A DNA stretch of 64,000 nt from Herbaspirillum robiniae (GCF_002213415.1 NZ_NJGU01000004.1:541235-605234), one strand, 5' to 3'. Shown: positions 34,085 through 44,308, counted from the stretch's first letter. Made by a program: numbers and translations. The notes: a model not told the origin generated them from the sequence alone.

Positions 34085-34690
34085 CTTTTCTGTCGACCAG
34101 GCAAAGGCCGCGATGACAGTGTGATGGATATCTGCCTCGGCCTGCTGTCGTCCTGACGAAAGTCAGGAGCCAGTGACGTCTATCATGCCCCGCCGTTTTC
34201 CTTGAGCGCACTGAACGCCACTGGATCCCGGCCTTCGCCGGGATGACGGAGGGTGTGATTTCGAGGAGTTCTGTTTGCCGGGCAAAGGCAGAGATGACGG
34301 CGGGCGGGATGTATACGTCAGCTTGATTCCACCCACCTCCGTCGTCCTGACGAAAGTCAGGACCCAGCGACGTTTGTCATGCCTCGCCGTTTTCCTTGAG
34401 CGTACTGAACGCCGCTGGATCCCGGCCTTCGCCGGGATGACGGAGGGTGTGATTTAGAGGTGTTCTGTTTGCCGGGCAAAGGCAGAGATGACGGCGGGCG
34501 GGATATATACATCAGCATGATTCCACCCACCTCCGTCGTCCTGACGAAAGTCAGGACCCAGCGACGTTTGTCATGCCTCGCTGTTTTCCTTGAGCGCACT
34601 GAACGCCGCCGGATCCCGGCCTTCGCCGGAATGACGGGGGGACGATTTCAGGGCTTTCTGCCGACCTGGCAAAGGCAGGGATGACGCAGG
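34085..34690. repeat. Tandem array of three 194-bp units with paired hairpins
   Basis: Three units with 194-bp period. Each has a hairpin GTCCTGAC-GAAA-GTCAGGAC (34150, 34344, 34538; the first copy imperfect) and a second GGATCCCGGCCTTCGCCGGG element (34223, 34417, 34611) followed by ATGACGG. A GGCAAAGGC motif starts units at 34100, 34281, 34475 and, as a terminal partial copy, 34668. The first unit has lost 13 bases. Units 2 and 3 are almost identical. Short open frames inside (34275-34457, 34460-34684) are repeat-derived peptides ending in IPAFAGMT-type sequence, not genes. Confidence 0.93.
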
Positions 34691-34752
34691 GTGTGATTTT
34701 TTTCACCCTTGAGGATGCAGGATCACGACGACCCCGCTGTCAGCCGTTGCCG

Positions 34753-35721
34753 TCAAAGCCGACGGTCGCTTTTCACCCCGAAATAAAACCACTCATTGCC
34801 CGCCAGCGCCTTCGGGTTCGGGAACACGATATAGCCGTCATCCGGGGCCGTCACCGCTGCGCCGCCGTGGCGGTGGCCGATGACTTCGCCCTTGGCCACG
34901 CGGTCGAAACTGGCCCACTCGCGGGTGAAGCTGTCGGCTGCATGCTCCATGTCGATGACGTCGACCAGGCGGATGATCTCGATTTCCTCTTGCGGCGCTT
35001 CCAGCGCGATGTCGGCCATGCCCAGCAGCGCCAGCGTCTGGCGGATCGCGCGGTAGGCCACCTCGGGCGCGCGCGGGTCTTCATGCTGGCCGCATTCCAG
35101 GGTGATGCCGTAGGCGCCGACGGTACGCGCGAATTCCGTGGTGCCTACGCCGTAGCCCCGGTCCAGCAGGTCGGGGGCGTTTACTTTGCCTTCCTTGCGG
35201 CGGCGCTCGACGCCGCGCGCATAGGTCGTCATCCAGCCTTCCACGATGCGGGTGGTGCCCAGGTGCGCGGCCATCTTCTGCTCGGCCTGCGCATGGCTGA
35301 ACGGCTCGATGTCGCCGGTATTGTCTTCCGGCCCCAGCATCGCGAAGGGCACGCCGCCGGTGTGGAAGGAGTGCAGGTCGAGCAGCACGTCGTGCTCGGC
35401 GATCCACGGGCACAGCACGTTGGAGATGCGGTCCTCGAAATTGGCCGGGGCGTGGTTGACGCGCATGTTGCGGTTGAGATTGCGCTCGCCCTGGCGGTGC
35501 TTCTTCCGGTAGGCCAGCGGATTGGTCACCGGCACCAGCGTCAGCAGGCCGCGCTTGACGGCCAGCGCGCCGCTCTCCAGCTCGCGCAGCAGACGCTCGA
35601 TGGCGCGCGTGCCGCAGGTTTCGTTGCCGTGTACGGCGCCCAGCACCAGCAGGCGCGGGCCGGGTTCCAGCGCGGCGAACTGGTGGCGTTGCAGGGAAAC
35701 GGGAAATTCACTTGCAGTCAT
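34753..35721 (-). CDS. Succinylglutamate desuccinylase/aspartoacylase-family zinc hydrolase
   Basis: The 322-residue M14-like zinc amidohydrolase has Zn ligands H31 and E34 in GAVHGNETCG and a third His in LLDLHSFHTGG. Later NxxR-type residues (LNRNMRVN) would hold the carboxylate. This group cleaves N-acyl amino acids or related amides. I chose MTASEFP as start. It is the last gene after cobW-like and folE2 on the same strand (70-base gap), so it may be part of the zinc-limitation response or simply read through. The substrate is unknown. Confidence 0.87.
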   Translation of the reverse strand: MTASEFPVSLQRHQFAALEPGPRLLVLGAVHGNETCGTRAIERLLRELESGALAVKRGLLTLVPVTNPLAYRKKHRQGERNLNRNMRVNHAPANFEDRISNVLCPWIAEHDVLLDLHSFHTGGVPFAMLGPEDNTGDIEPFSHAQAEQKMAAHLGTTRIVEGWMTTYARGVERRRKEGKVNAPDLLDRGYGVGTTEFARTVGAYGITLECGQHEDPRAPEVAYRAIRQTLALLGMADIALEAPQEEIEIIRLVDVIDMEHAADSFTREWASFDRVAKGEVIGHRHGGAAVTAPDDGYIVFPNPKALAGNEWFYFGVKSDRRL

Positions 35722-35791
35722 GAGGCAATGTGTTTGTTCTGGCGAAGCATCAACGATACCCCGCTTCGCGAAAGCCCGCCAGCGGCCGGCG

Positions 35792-36702
35792 TCATCGCAG
35801 CGGCTGCCATCCCGGGGTGGAGGCGGTGGCGACCGCGTCATGGGCGTGCAGGCTTTCGATATGGCTGACCCTGACGCTGCAGGCGCGGAAGCCGGCCTCC
35901 AGCGCCAGCCGCAGCCGCCGCGCGGCGTCTTCCACGTACATCAGGTTGGCGCCGTTGCGCAGGGCGAAGGCTTGCTCGTCGGCGCGCTTGACCGCCGTTT
36001 GCACCGGCGTGCCCAGCGCGTCCTCGGCGGTGTCGATCAAGGCCGCCAGCGGCAGGCGTTCGCCATGCGGCGCCAGGGCGACCGCGACGTCGGCCGCGCT
36101 GCGCTGGCTGTGCGGCGTGGCCAGGCTGGCGCGTTCGGAGATCCAGTCCAGCACTTCGTCGCGCGACACCGACTGCGCGCCGGCGAAGTCGGCCGCGAAG
36201 GCATCCCGCAGAGCCTGCCGCGACAGCGCCGCCGAACACGGGCAGGTCGACGAGTACTCGACGCGCACGCCCAGCTGCATGCGGATGGCGCCGTCGCTTA
36301 GTTCGGCCAGCAGCCTGGCCGGATACGTCTTCCACCCGGCCAGGCCCGGCGTGACCAGCGCCGCGCGTCGCACCGGCAGGTCGAACGCCAGCGCCAGCCA
36401 TGCCACCCGGGAGCCGCAATCGGCGTGGCTGTCCAGCATCTTCTGCAGCAGTGAGGCCAGCATGGGCGGCGAGAGTTGCTCACCTGAAGCGCGCTCGTCC
36501 AGCAGGCGGTACAGGCGCGACATGTGGATGCCCTTGGCCTGCGGATCGGGCAGGTCCACCGCCAGCTCGGCCCGGGCGGGCAGCAGCAGGCCGCCGTCCA
36601 GCCGCAGCATGGCGGCCACGCCCTGCATGCCGGCCGAGTCGAGCGGCAGGGGAATGGCGGCGCGTTCCTCGCGCGCGACGTCGGGGAGCCGGGCGGTCAT
36701 CG

Positions 36703-36712
<10 letters not shown>
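35792..36712 (-). CDS. folE2: GTP cyclohydrolase FolE2 (type IB)
   Basis: This 306-residue GTP cyclohydrolase I of the zinc-independent IB type catalyses the first step of folate synthesis from GTP. Diagnostic are [20 protein letters not shown] near residue 53 and the active-site Cys in [11 protein letters not shown], with the C-terminal [10 protein letters not shown]. FolE2 can use metals other than zinc, and bacteria commonly induce it under zinc shortage beside COG0523 GTPases, exactly the neighbour here (10-base overlap with its 3' end). Confidence 0.95.
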
Positions 36713-37917
<1,205 letters not shown>

Positions 37918-38007
37918 GGGGCTGAAAGGATGACGGTTGGGGCAGGGATGAAGACGCGGGGGTGCGCCGGTTCGTACGAGATGTTTCGCTCTATTGTTTT
38001 ACTCTAT

Positions 38008-38061
38008 TTGCAACTGAGTTGCGAATATGTGGAATATCCCACAAATGCAACAAAGTTGCAA
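38008..38061. promoter_or_regulatory. Candidate Zur-type operators upstream of cobW-like/folE2
   Basis: Two related dyads, TTGCAAC-TGA-GTTGCGA (38008-38024) and ATGCAAC-AAA-GTTGCAA (38045-38061), have centres 37 bases apart, with a third small palindrome TGTGG-N6-CCACA (38028-38043) between. They lie 90-145 bases before the GTPase start and before the divergent small gene. The operon content makes Zur the likely binder, but I could not compare with a reference motif. Confidence 0.6.
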
Positions 38062-38142
38062 ATAGGCTCGACCATGAGGCCATGCGCGGAAGGAAGCCGG
38101 CGCTTGTGCTAGCATTGCGCCTCGCAACAAGGAGGCTTTTTC

Positions 38143-38367
38143 ATGTCCCAGATCTTCCCGTACAAGGGGAACGCAGTCATTCCAGAAGTTCGAAAACTGG
38201 ACAGCGGAAAATTCATGTCCTGCTTCGTGATCCACGAAGGCAAGGATGGCAGCGGCAAGCTGCGCTACCAGCGCAAGGCGCCCACCAATGAGTTCGATTC
38301 CGAGGATGAGGCGATCGCCTATATCCTGGATTTTTCGGGCGACTGGATCGACCAGAATCCCCTGTGA
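38143..38367 (+). CDS. Small conserved-looking hypothetical protein (74 aa)
   Basis: This is a 74-residue soluble protein without signal peptide: KGNAVIPEVRKLDSGKFMSCFVIHEG, then LRYQRKAPTNEFDSEDEAIAYILDFSGDWID. A very good Shine-Dalgarno AAGGAGG precedes the ATG, and a terminator follows. It has an alpha/beta look with an acidic C terminus and one Cys. It is divergent from the cobW-like operon and shares its palindrome-rich promoter. The family is not recognised. Confidence 0.75.
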   Translation: MSQIFPYKGNAVIPEVRKLDSGKFMSCFVIHEGKDGSGKLRYQRKAPTNEFDSEDEAIAYILDFSGDWIDQNPL

Positions 38368-38412
38368 GCCGACGCAGCATGGCATTGCATGCCATGCAAC
38401 GGGCCACGCCGA

Positions 38413-38436
38413 AGAGCCGCCGATGCGGCTCTTTTT
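38413..38436 (+). terminator. Rho-independent terminator
   Basis: AGAGCCGC (38413-38420) pairs with GCGGCTCT (38425-38432), loop CGAT, followed by T5. It ends the 74-residue protein gene. Confidence 0.92.
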
Positions 38437-38559
38437 CATTGGCGGCGGCGTTTGCGCGCCGCATGCGACAAATTGCCACATTCGCAGCGGGCCGCGCCGC
38501 TTCTACAATACGGCGCTTGTTCCAGCCATCGCCCGCGCGCCAGCGCCGGGCCGCCCGCC

Positions 38560-39969
38560 ATGACCACCCACACCTACCAGCCCGCCACGGGCGCTGTCGT
38601 CGCCCGCCAGGGCACATCGGCGCTTGCCGCCTTGCTGCTGCGGCTGCATTTCTATATCGGCCTGTTCGTGGGCCCCTTCATCCTGGTGGCCGCGGTGACC
38701 GGCACGCTGTTCGTGCTGACGCCGCAGATCGAGGAGCGGATCTATGCCGAGCAGTTGTTCAACCGTTCGCAAGGCGAGGTGCAGGCGCTGGCCGCGCAGG
38801 TGAAGGCGGCCCAGGCGTATCTGGCAGGCCGAGGCGACAACCCGCGCCTGTTCGCGGTGCGGCCGTCCAAGGGCGAGGGCTGGAATACCCGCGTGATGTT
38901 TTCGCAGCCGGGCCTGGGCGACCAGAGCCGCGCCGTCTTCGTCGATCCGGTGAGCCTGCAGGTGAAGGGCGAGCTGCTGGTCTACGGCACCAGCGGCACG
39001 CTGCCGTTGCGCACGACGCTGGACTATCTGCACCGCAACCTGATGCTGGGCGACCTCGGTCGCAACTACAGCGAGCTGGCGGCGTCCTGGCTGTGGCTGG
39101 GCGCGCTGGGCGGGGTGTGGCTGTGGTGGAGCGCGCGCCGCAGGACGCGCGCGCAAGCGCACAAGGTGCGCCGGCCGGTCAGCGCGCGGCGCCTGCATTC
39201 GCTGCTGGGGATCTGGATCGTGGTCGGGCTGGTGTTCTTCTCGGCCACCGGGCTGACCTGGTCGAAATGGGCCGGCGCGCGCGTGAACATGCTGCGCGCC
39301 GAACTGCGCTGGATCACGCCGTCGGCGTCGATGCAGCTGCAGCCGGCCGCGCCCATGGCCGGCATGGACATGGGCGAGCATGCCGAACATATGGCGCATC
39401 TGCATGCCGGCATGGCCATGCCGATGCCGACGCTGGGCGACCCGGCGCGCTTTGACCTGGTGCAGGGCATCGCCCGCGCCGGCGGCATCGACGCGTCCGA
39501 GATCGAGATCCGCCCGCCGCGCGGCGAGAACCAGGCCTGGATGGTGCGCGAAGTCGACCGCTCGTGGCCGACCCAGGTCGATACCGTGGCGGTGGATCCC
39601 GAGCGCATGGCCATCACCAGCCGCGCCGACTTCGCCACCTTCCCGCTGATCGCCAAGCTGATTCGCTGGGGCGTGGATGCACACATGGGCATCCTGTTCG
39701 GCGTGGCCAACCAGATCCTGATGGCCGCCTTCGGCATCGCGCTGACGGCGATGATCGTGCTGGGCTACGTGATGTGGTGGCGCCGCCGCCCGGCGGCCGG
39801 ATCGGGCCTGGCGCCATTGTCGGAAGCCTTCATGCGGCTGCTGCCGGCGCAGCGCGCCAGCGTCGGCGTGCTGGCCATCCTGCTGGGCTGGAACCTGCCG
39901 CTGATGGGCGTCAGCCTGCTGCTGTTCCTGCTGGTGGACGTGATCCGCTGGCGGCTGGCTCGGCGCTGA
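38560..39969 (+). CDS. PepSY-associated membrane protein with Met/His-rich loop
   Basis: The 469-residue inner-membrane protein is of the PepSY-TM family. Hydrophobic helices lie at about 28-50, 180-200, 220-240, 385-410 and 435-460, with LRLHFYIGLFVGPFILVAAVTGTLFVL and RRLHSLLGIWIVVGLVFFSATG as the conserved His-containing helices that may bind heme. Residues 266-290 form a loop with seven Met and four His in 25 residues, like copper-binding sequences. Family members are thought to act in ferric-siderophore or metal reduction. Its 3' end overlaps the convergent phosphoesterase gene by 59 bases. Confidence 0.87.
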   Translation: MTTHTYQPATGAVVARQGTSALAALLLRLHFYIGLFVGPFILVAAVTGTLFVLTPQIEERIYAEQLFNRSQGEVQALAAQVKAAQAYLAGRGDNPRLFAVRPSKGEGWNTRVMFSQPGLGDQSRAVFVDPVSLQVKGELLVYGTSGTLPLRTTLDYLHRNLMLGDLGRNYSELAASWLWLGALGGVWLWWSARRRTRAQAHKVRRPVSARRLHSLLGIWIVVGLVFFSATGLTWSKWAGARVNMLRAELRWITPSASMQLQPAAPMAGMDMGEHAEHMAHLHAGMAMPMPTLGDPARFDLVQGIARAGGIDASEIEIRPPRGENQAWMVREVDRSWPTQVDTVAVDPERMAITSRADFATFPLIAKLIRWGVDAHMGILFGVANQILMAAFGIALTAMIVLGYVMWWRRRPAAGSGLAPLSEAFMRLLPAQRASVGVLAILLGWNLPLMGVSLLLFLLVDVIRWRLARR

Positions 39970-40792
39970 GGCTGCCGTCCGCTTCCATCTCGAACCACTC
40001 GCTGCCGCGTTGCACGAACGTCTGCGACGCGGCCAGCGCGAATGATTTCTCCTCGGGCTGCCAGCCCAGCCTGTGCACCGCGATTTGGTGCGCCTCCACC
40101 TGCAAGACGTTGAAGGAATTGGTCTCGCCGCGCCCGCGCGTGGAGGTGGCCGTGCCCGCCTGCACCACCAGCGCCGAGTAGCCGGGGATGTCGTAGCGCC
40201 CGGCGCTGCTGACGGCCGAGCTGGTGTGCACGTGCCCGGCCAGCAGCAAGTCGGCCCCGCACAGCGCGAAGGCGCGCATAGCCGGCACCGCCTTGCCGAC
40301 CAGGTCGTGATGCTGCGGCCCCGGCGGCAGGTCGAAGGGATGGTGGGTGACGATGATCTTGATCATGTTGTCGCCGACGGCGGCCAGCTGGCGCCTCGCC
40401 ATCTCGATCTGGCGGTCGTTGACGCGGCCGTCCTTGATGGTCAGCGAGCGCGCGGTATTGATGCCAACCACCACGACTTCGTCGTCCATGTAGACCGGCT
40501 GCAGGTCCTCGCCGATGTAGCGGCGGTACTTGCGCAGCGGCTGCAGCATGCGCGCGGCGACATTGAACAGCGGCACGTCGTGGTTGCCCGGCACCACCAG
40601 CTGCGGATGCGGCAGGGCGTCGAGGAAGGCGCGTGCCTCCTTGAACTGCGCGCTGCGGGCGCGCTGCGTCAGGTCGCCCGAGACCACCACCAGGTCGGGC
40701 TTGAGCTCGTGCACCTGGGCGATCAGCGGCGCGATGATGTCCGGATCGGTGCGGCCGAAGTGCAGGTCGGAGAGATGAATGACGGTGCGCAT
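39911..40792 (-). CDS. Calcineurin-like metallophosphoesterase (CpdA-like)
   Basis: This 293-residue cytosolic dimetal phosphoesterase has the complete motif set: HLSDLHFG (8-14), VSGDLTQ (38-44), PGNHD (72-76), THHPFD and the final AGHVH. It is of the class III cyclic-nucleotide phosphodiesterase/Icc-type, so hydrolysis of a nucleotide or phospholipid head group is possible. I chose MRTVIHLSD as start; that ATG overlaps the stop of the upstream lipid-kinase gene (ATGA), suggesting translational coupling. The 3' end overlaps the convergent PepSY gene. Confidence 0.92.
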   Translation of the reverse strand: MRTVIHLSDLHFGRTDPDIIAPLIAQVHELKPDLVVVSGDLTQRARSAQFKEARAFLDALPHPQLVVPGNHDVPLFNVAARMLQPLRKYRRYIGEDLQPVYMDDEVVVVGINTARSLTIKDGRVNDRQIEMARRQLAAVGDNMIKIIVTHHPFDLPPGPQHHDLVGKAVPAMRAFALCGADLLLAGHVHTSSAVSSAGRYDIPGYSALVVQAGTATSTRGRGETNSFNVLQVEAHQIAVHRLGWQPEEKSFALAASQTFVQRGSEWFEMEADGSLSAEPAASGSRPPAGTAAG

Positions 40793-41796
40793 CAGTCGTC
40801 CCCCCACAGTTTGGCCAGCATGCCCGGTTGCTCCTCGGGCGCGGCGGCGGCTTGCTCCAGCGGCGGCACGATCACCTCCAGCGAGGCCGGGCGGATGCGG
40901 TAGCGCAGCGGCGTCTGCATGATGGTGACCTCGCCGTCGGTGGCCACGCGCAGGCGTTTCTTGTGGGTTTCGATCAGGATCTCGGTGGCGGTCAGGGCAT
41001 CGAAGTCATGCGCTTCGCGCAGGCGCCCCAGCAACGCGTTCACGGCCAGGCGCAGCAGGCCCAGGCGGCCGGTGCGGTGGCACACATAGAGGCTCAGCTT
41101 GCCGTCCATGAGCGTGGAACGTTTGCCGATGTCCAGGCCACTCATCAGGTATTCGTTGTTGCCGATGAAGACGAAGGGCGTGCGGCGCCAGTGATCCTGG
41201 CCTTCCACGCGCATGCGCACGCGCAGGAAGGGATAGCGCCGCAGCGCGCCCATCGCCGCCCAGGAGAACGCCAGCCACTTGCCGCGACCCAGGCGCGCCT
41301 GCTGCTTCTCGCGCTCGCGCACGATGTCCGGATACAAACCCAGGCTGGAGTTGTTGATGAAGGGCACGCCGTTGACTTCGCCGCTGTCGACCCGGATGCG
41401 GCGGCCGGTGGCGATGTTGGCGATGGCGTCCTCCAGCACCAGCGGGATGCTCAGGTCCTTGGCGAAATGGTTCAGCGTGCCCAGCGGCAGCACGCCCAGC
41501 GCGCTTTCGCATTGCGGATCGGCGATCAGCGTGGAAGCCACGGCGTTGACGCTGCCGTCGCCTCCGCCCACCGCGACGATGGCGACCTTGTCGCGCACCG
41601 CGCGGCGCGCCGCGGCGATCATGTCTTCGCCGCCGGCGGCGAGATGAACCACGGCGCGCAGGCCGTGCTTTGCGAATTCACGCGTGATGTGGGCGGCCAG
41701 TTCTTCGGCGTGTCCGCCGCCGGCCTTGGCGTTGATGGCGGCCAGCACGTCGGGGCGGCCCTGGCTGCCGTTTGGATTCTGTTTGCTTTGCGGCAA
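40792..41796 (-). CDS. Diacylglycerol/lipid kinase family protein (YegS-like)
   Basis: The 334-residue DAGK_cat-domain kinase phosphorylates a lipid with ATP. Visible are VLAAINAKAGGG, the GGGDGSVNAVAS nucleotide loop, LGVLPLGTLNHFAKDL and the C-terminal RVATDGEV. The order and length match YegS/BmrU-type proteins. Together with the coupled metallophosphoesterase and the PAP2 phosphatase upstream (72-base gap), it forms a likely lipid-phosphate turnover cluster. Confidence 0.92.
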   Translation of the reverse strand: MPQSKQNPNGSQGRPDVLAAINAKAGGGHAEELAAHITREFAKHGLRAVVHLAAGGEDMIAAARRAVRDKVAIVAVGGGDGSVNAVASTLIADPQCESALGVLPLGTLNHFAKDLSIPLVLEDAIANIATGRRIRVDSGEVNGVPFINNSSLGLYPDIVREREKQQARLGRGKWLAFSWAAMGALRRYPFLRVRMRVEGQDHWRRTPFVFIGNNEYLMSGLDIGKRSTLMDGKLSLYVCHRTGRLGLLRLAVNALLGRLREAHDFDALTATEILIETHKKRLRVATDGEVTIMQTPLRYRIRPASLEVIVPPLEQAAAAPEEQPGMLAKLWGDD

Positions 41797-41868
41797 TTCT
41801 TCCGTCCGATTTCTTGTCGTGGGCGGCCGTCACAGCGCGGGCAGGAGCCCGGCCGCCTGGGTGGAAAA

Positions 41869-42633
41869 TCAGTTGGAGCGCGTCCTTGCCGAATAGTGCC
41901 GCCGGGAGGTGAAAAGCGCCGTGGTCCAGAACGCGAACCAGGCCGTGCCCAGCAGCATCGCGCCCAGCACATCGCTCAGGAAGTGGGCGCCCAGGTAGAC
42001 CCGGCTCAAGGCGGTCAGCGCCACCAGCAGCACCGCCGCGCCGGCCACCGCCGCGTTGGCGCCGCGCGCGCCCGTGCCCAGCCTGGCGGCGATCGCCCCG
42101 ACCAGCGCCGGCTGGTTCAGCAGCCAGGCCGCCAGCATCGCGTACAGCAGGGTTGCCCCGATGGTATGGCCGCTGGGAAAGCTGTAGCTGTGCAGCACCA
42201 GGATGGGATCGTCGAAATGCGGGCGCAGCCGGGCGAACACATGCTTGAGGCCGAAATTGAACAGCATTCCGCCCGGCAGCACCAGCAGCAGGTCGGCGGC
42301 CCAATGCCATTGGCGCCGCCGCAGCATCTGCCACAGAAGCAGCGCGCCGATGGCCAGCACGCCGATGGTGCCGTGCAGGTGGGTGTAGCCGAGCACCACC
42401 TCGGTCAGCGGCGAGAAGGCATGGCGGTTGAACCAGTCGGCGATCTGCTGATCCAGCCGGGTCAGCTCGCCCCGGGTATTGACCTCATAGGCGACCTGGG
42501 CGAACAGCAGCAGGGTGGCGATCACGGCCAGCACGCCGGTGGTCAGCGGCAGGCCGAGGTAGTGGTCGCGCGCGAAACGGGCGCGCAGGAAATGATGAAA
42601 GGGTTTTGGGGAGTCGCGTTGCGGATCTGTCAT
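41869..42633 (-). CDS. PAP2-family membrane phosphatase
   Basis: This 254-residue membrane phosphatase has about six helices. The three PAP2 motifs are present: KHVFARLRP (K-x6-RP), SFPSGHT and SRVYLGAHFLSDV. It removes phosphate from lipid phosphates such as phosphatidic acid or undecaprenyl pyrophosphate, with the active site facing the periplasm. It is the first gene of the three-gene lipid cluster on the minus strand. Confidence 0.93.
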   Translation of the reverse strand: MTDPQRDSPKPFHHFLRARFARDHYLGLPLTTGVLAVIATLLLFAQVAYEVNTRGELTRLDQQIADWFNRHAFSPLTEVVLGYTHLHGTIGVLAIGALLLWQMLRRRQWHWAADLLLVLPGGMLFNFGLKHVFARLRPHFDDPILVLHSYSFPSGHTIGATLLYAMLAAWLLNQPALVGAIAARLGTGARGANAAVAGAAVLLVALTALSRVYLGAHFLSDVLGAMLLGTAWFAFWTTALFTSRRHYSARTRSN

Positions 42634-42713
42634 CCGGCGATTCTAACGCGGCCCCCGGGGATGCTCCAGCGCGGCTTGTGCGGGCGGTTTGTGCGAGCCG
42701 CTTGGCGAGTGGC

Positions 42714-43514
42714 TTATGCGCAGGGATCGTTTCCCAGCGCGATGGCGCGCAGCGACGCCAGGTCGAGCAGCTCCACGTCGCGATGGTTGACCTCGATCAC
42801 GCCCGTCTTCTTGAAGCCGGACAGCAGGCGGCTCACGCTTTCCACCGCCAGGCCCAGGTAGTTGCCGATTTCCTCGCGCGTCATGCGCAGCTGGAAGCGC
42901 GTGGACGAGTAGCCGCGGCTGGCGTAGCGCGACGACAGGTTGAGCATGAATGCCGCCATCTTCTGCTGCGCGGTCATGCTGCCCAGGGTCAGCATCACGC
43001 GCTGCTCGCGCGAGATCTCCAGGCTCATCATGCGATGGAACTGGCGCAGCAGCGCCGGCATGTCGCGGAACAGGTCTTCCAGGCTGGCGAAGGGGATCTC
43101 GCAGACTTCGCTGTCTTCCAGCGCCACCGCCTCGCACAGATGATGGCCGGCGCCGATGGCGTCCATGCCCAGCAGCTCGCCCGCCATCTGGAAGCCGGTG
43201 ATCTGCTGGCCGCCGTTGGGGTTGTGCTGGAAGGTCTTGAAGTGGCCGAGGCGGATCGCGTAGAGCATGTCGAACTTGTCGTCCAGGCGGTACAGGGTCT
43301 CGTCGCGCTTGACCTTGCGGCGGCGGTTGATGACCTGCTCCAGCCGCTGCATGTCGCCCTGGTCCAGGCCCATGGGCAGGCACAGCTGGTGCATGCTGCA
43401 GGCCGAACAGCTGGCGCGCAGCGCCTGCACGTTGACGGCGCCGGCGGCAGGGGCGGAGCGGGACGGGGCTGCGGAGGGTAGGCTGGACATAGGTGTTTCG
43501 GTTTCCTTCTTCAT
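42714..43514 (-). CDS. fnr: FNR-type oxygen-sensing regulator
   Basis: The 266-residue Crp/Fnr protein has the iron-sulfur ligands of FNR: C36, C39 and C45 (C-x2-C-x5-C in CSACSMHQLC) and central C127 (HHLCEA). It ends with a helix-turn-helix TREEIGNYLGLAVESVSRLL whose E-x-x-S-R recognises TTGAT half-sites. It should switch genes between aerobic and microaerobic life through [4Fe-4S] loss. Start is uncertain: the ATG at 43514 or MSSLPSAAP at 43490. Confidence 0.94.
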   Translation of the reverse strand: MKKETETPMSSLPSAAPSRSAPAAGAVNVQALRASCSACSMHQLCLPMGLDQGDMQRLEQVINRRRKVKRDETLYRLDDKFDMLYAIRLGHFKTFQHNPNGGQQITGFQMAGELLGMDAIGAGHHLCEAVALEDSEVCEIPFASLEDLFRDMPALLRQFHRMMSLEISREQRVMLTLGSMTAQQKMAAFMLNLSSRYASRGYSSTRFQLRMTREEIGNYLGLAVESVSRLLSGFKKTGVIEVNHRDVELLDLASLRAIALGNDPCA

Positions 43515-43722
43515 GGTGTCGCCGGACCGGCTTGATCAGTCATCTCAATCATGTCGGCCTGACAACCGCGCCGGGTGGAGCCGGACGCTTGCTCTGCATC
43601 TCTTGTACCACAGTTCGCGGCCCCGGAATGTCTTCAGGACAACGCTTTGTGAAACTTTCATCAGTTCAGAGGCGCAGTTGCGTTTCAGTTACGTCGCGCA
43701 ACGGGTGTTGCTTGTCGTTCAG

Positions 43723-44253
43723 TCACTTGATCAGCTTCAGCACCTCGCGGAACTGCGGATGCCTGCTGTCGCGCATCCACTCGTAGGCCACCATCTCCAC
43801 CGTCACCGGTTCCGCGCCGGTCTGGCGCATGCGCGCGAAGGCGGCCTCGCGGTCGGACGGATTGCGCGAGCCGCAGGCGTCCAGCAGCGGCAGCACGCGG
43901 TAGCCGTTGGCGACCAGCGACAGCACGGTCTGCAGCACGCAGATATGCGCCTCGCAGCCGGTGACGACGATCTGGCGCACATGCGCGGGCAGGGCCGGCA
44001 GCAGGCCTTCGGCGCAGGCGTCGAAATGGCTCTTGGCCAGCACCTGGCCGCACAGCGCGCGGATGTCGGGATGGTTGGGGCCGAGCTTGTCGGGGATCTG
44101 CTCGGTGGCGATCACCGGCACCTCCAGCAGGCCGGCGATGCGCGCCATGCGCACCGCCTGGGCCAGGATGGTTTCATTGCCGTGGATGACCGGCAGCAGC
44201 TTGTGCTGCAGGTCCACCACCAGCAGCGCCGATTGGCTTGCATCGATCAGCAT
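43723..44253 (-). CDS. Isochorismatase-family hydrolase (YcaC-like)
   Basis: This 176-residue cysteine hydrolase has the catalytic triad pattern: Asp in LLVVDLQ, Lys in LAKSHFDAC and Cys in VVTGCEAHICVLQT, with the cis-peptide region just before the Cys. The size and sequence resemble YcaC-type proteins of unknown substrate. I chose MLIDASQS as start; the longer frame would cross the palindrome in the promoter. It is divergent from the MFS transporter gene. Confidence 0.91.
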   Translation of the reverse strand: MLIDASQSALLVVDLQHKLLPVIHGNETILAQAVRMARIAGLLEVPVIATEQIPDKLGPNHPDIRALCGQVLAKSHFDACAEGLLPALPAHVRQIVVTGCEAHICVLQTVLSLVANGYRVLPLLDACGSRNPSDREAAFARMRQTGAEPVTVEMVAYEWMRDSRHPQFREVLKLIK

Positions 44254-44308
44254 GGGCGGGTCTCGTCTCCAGGTTAAGGGCTTGGCAGGAATTGAACGGT
44301 TTGTGTCA

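Noticed and set aside
34275..34684. Two short + strand frames (60 and 74 codons)
   Set aside because: Both are translations of the 194-bp repeat unit and nearly identical to each other; there is no ribosome binding site, and the ending is repeat-derived.
34085..34690. Possible CRISPR array
   Set aside because: The period is 194 bases and the whole unit is repeated; there are no short repeats with unique spacers and no cas genes.
43527..43550. Possible FNR box (TTGAT...TCAAT) upstream of fnr
   Set aside because: Half-sites are separated by the wrong distance for TTGAT-N4-ATCAA, so autoregulation is not supported.
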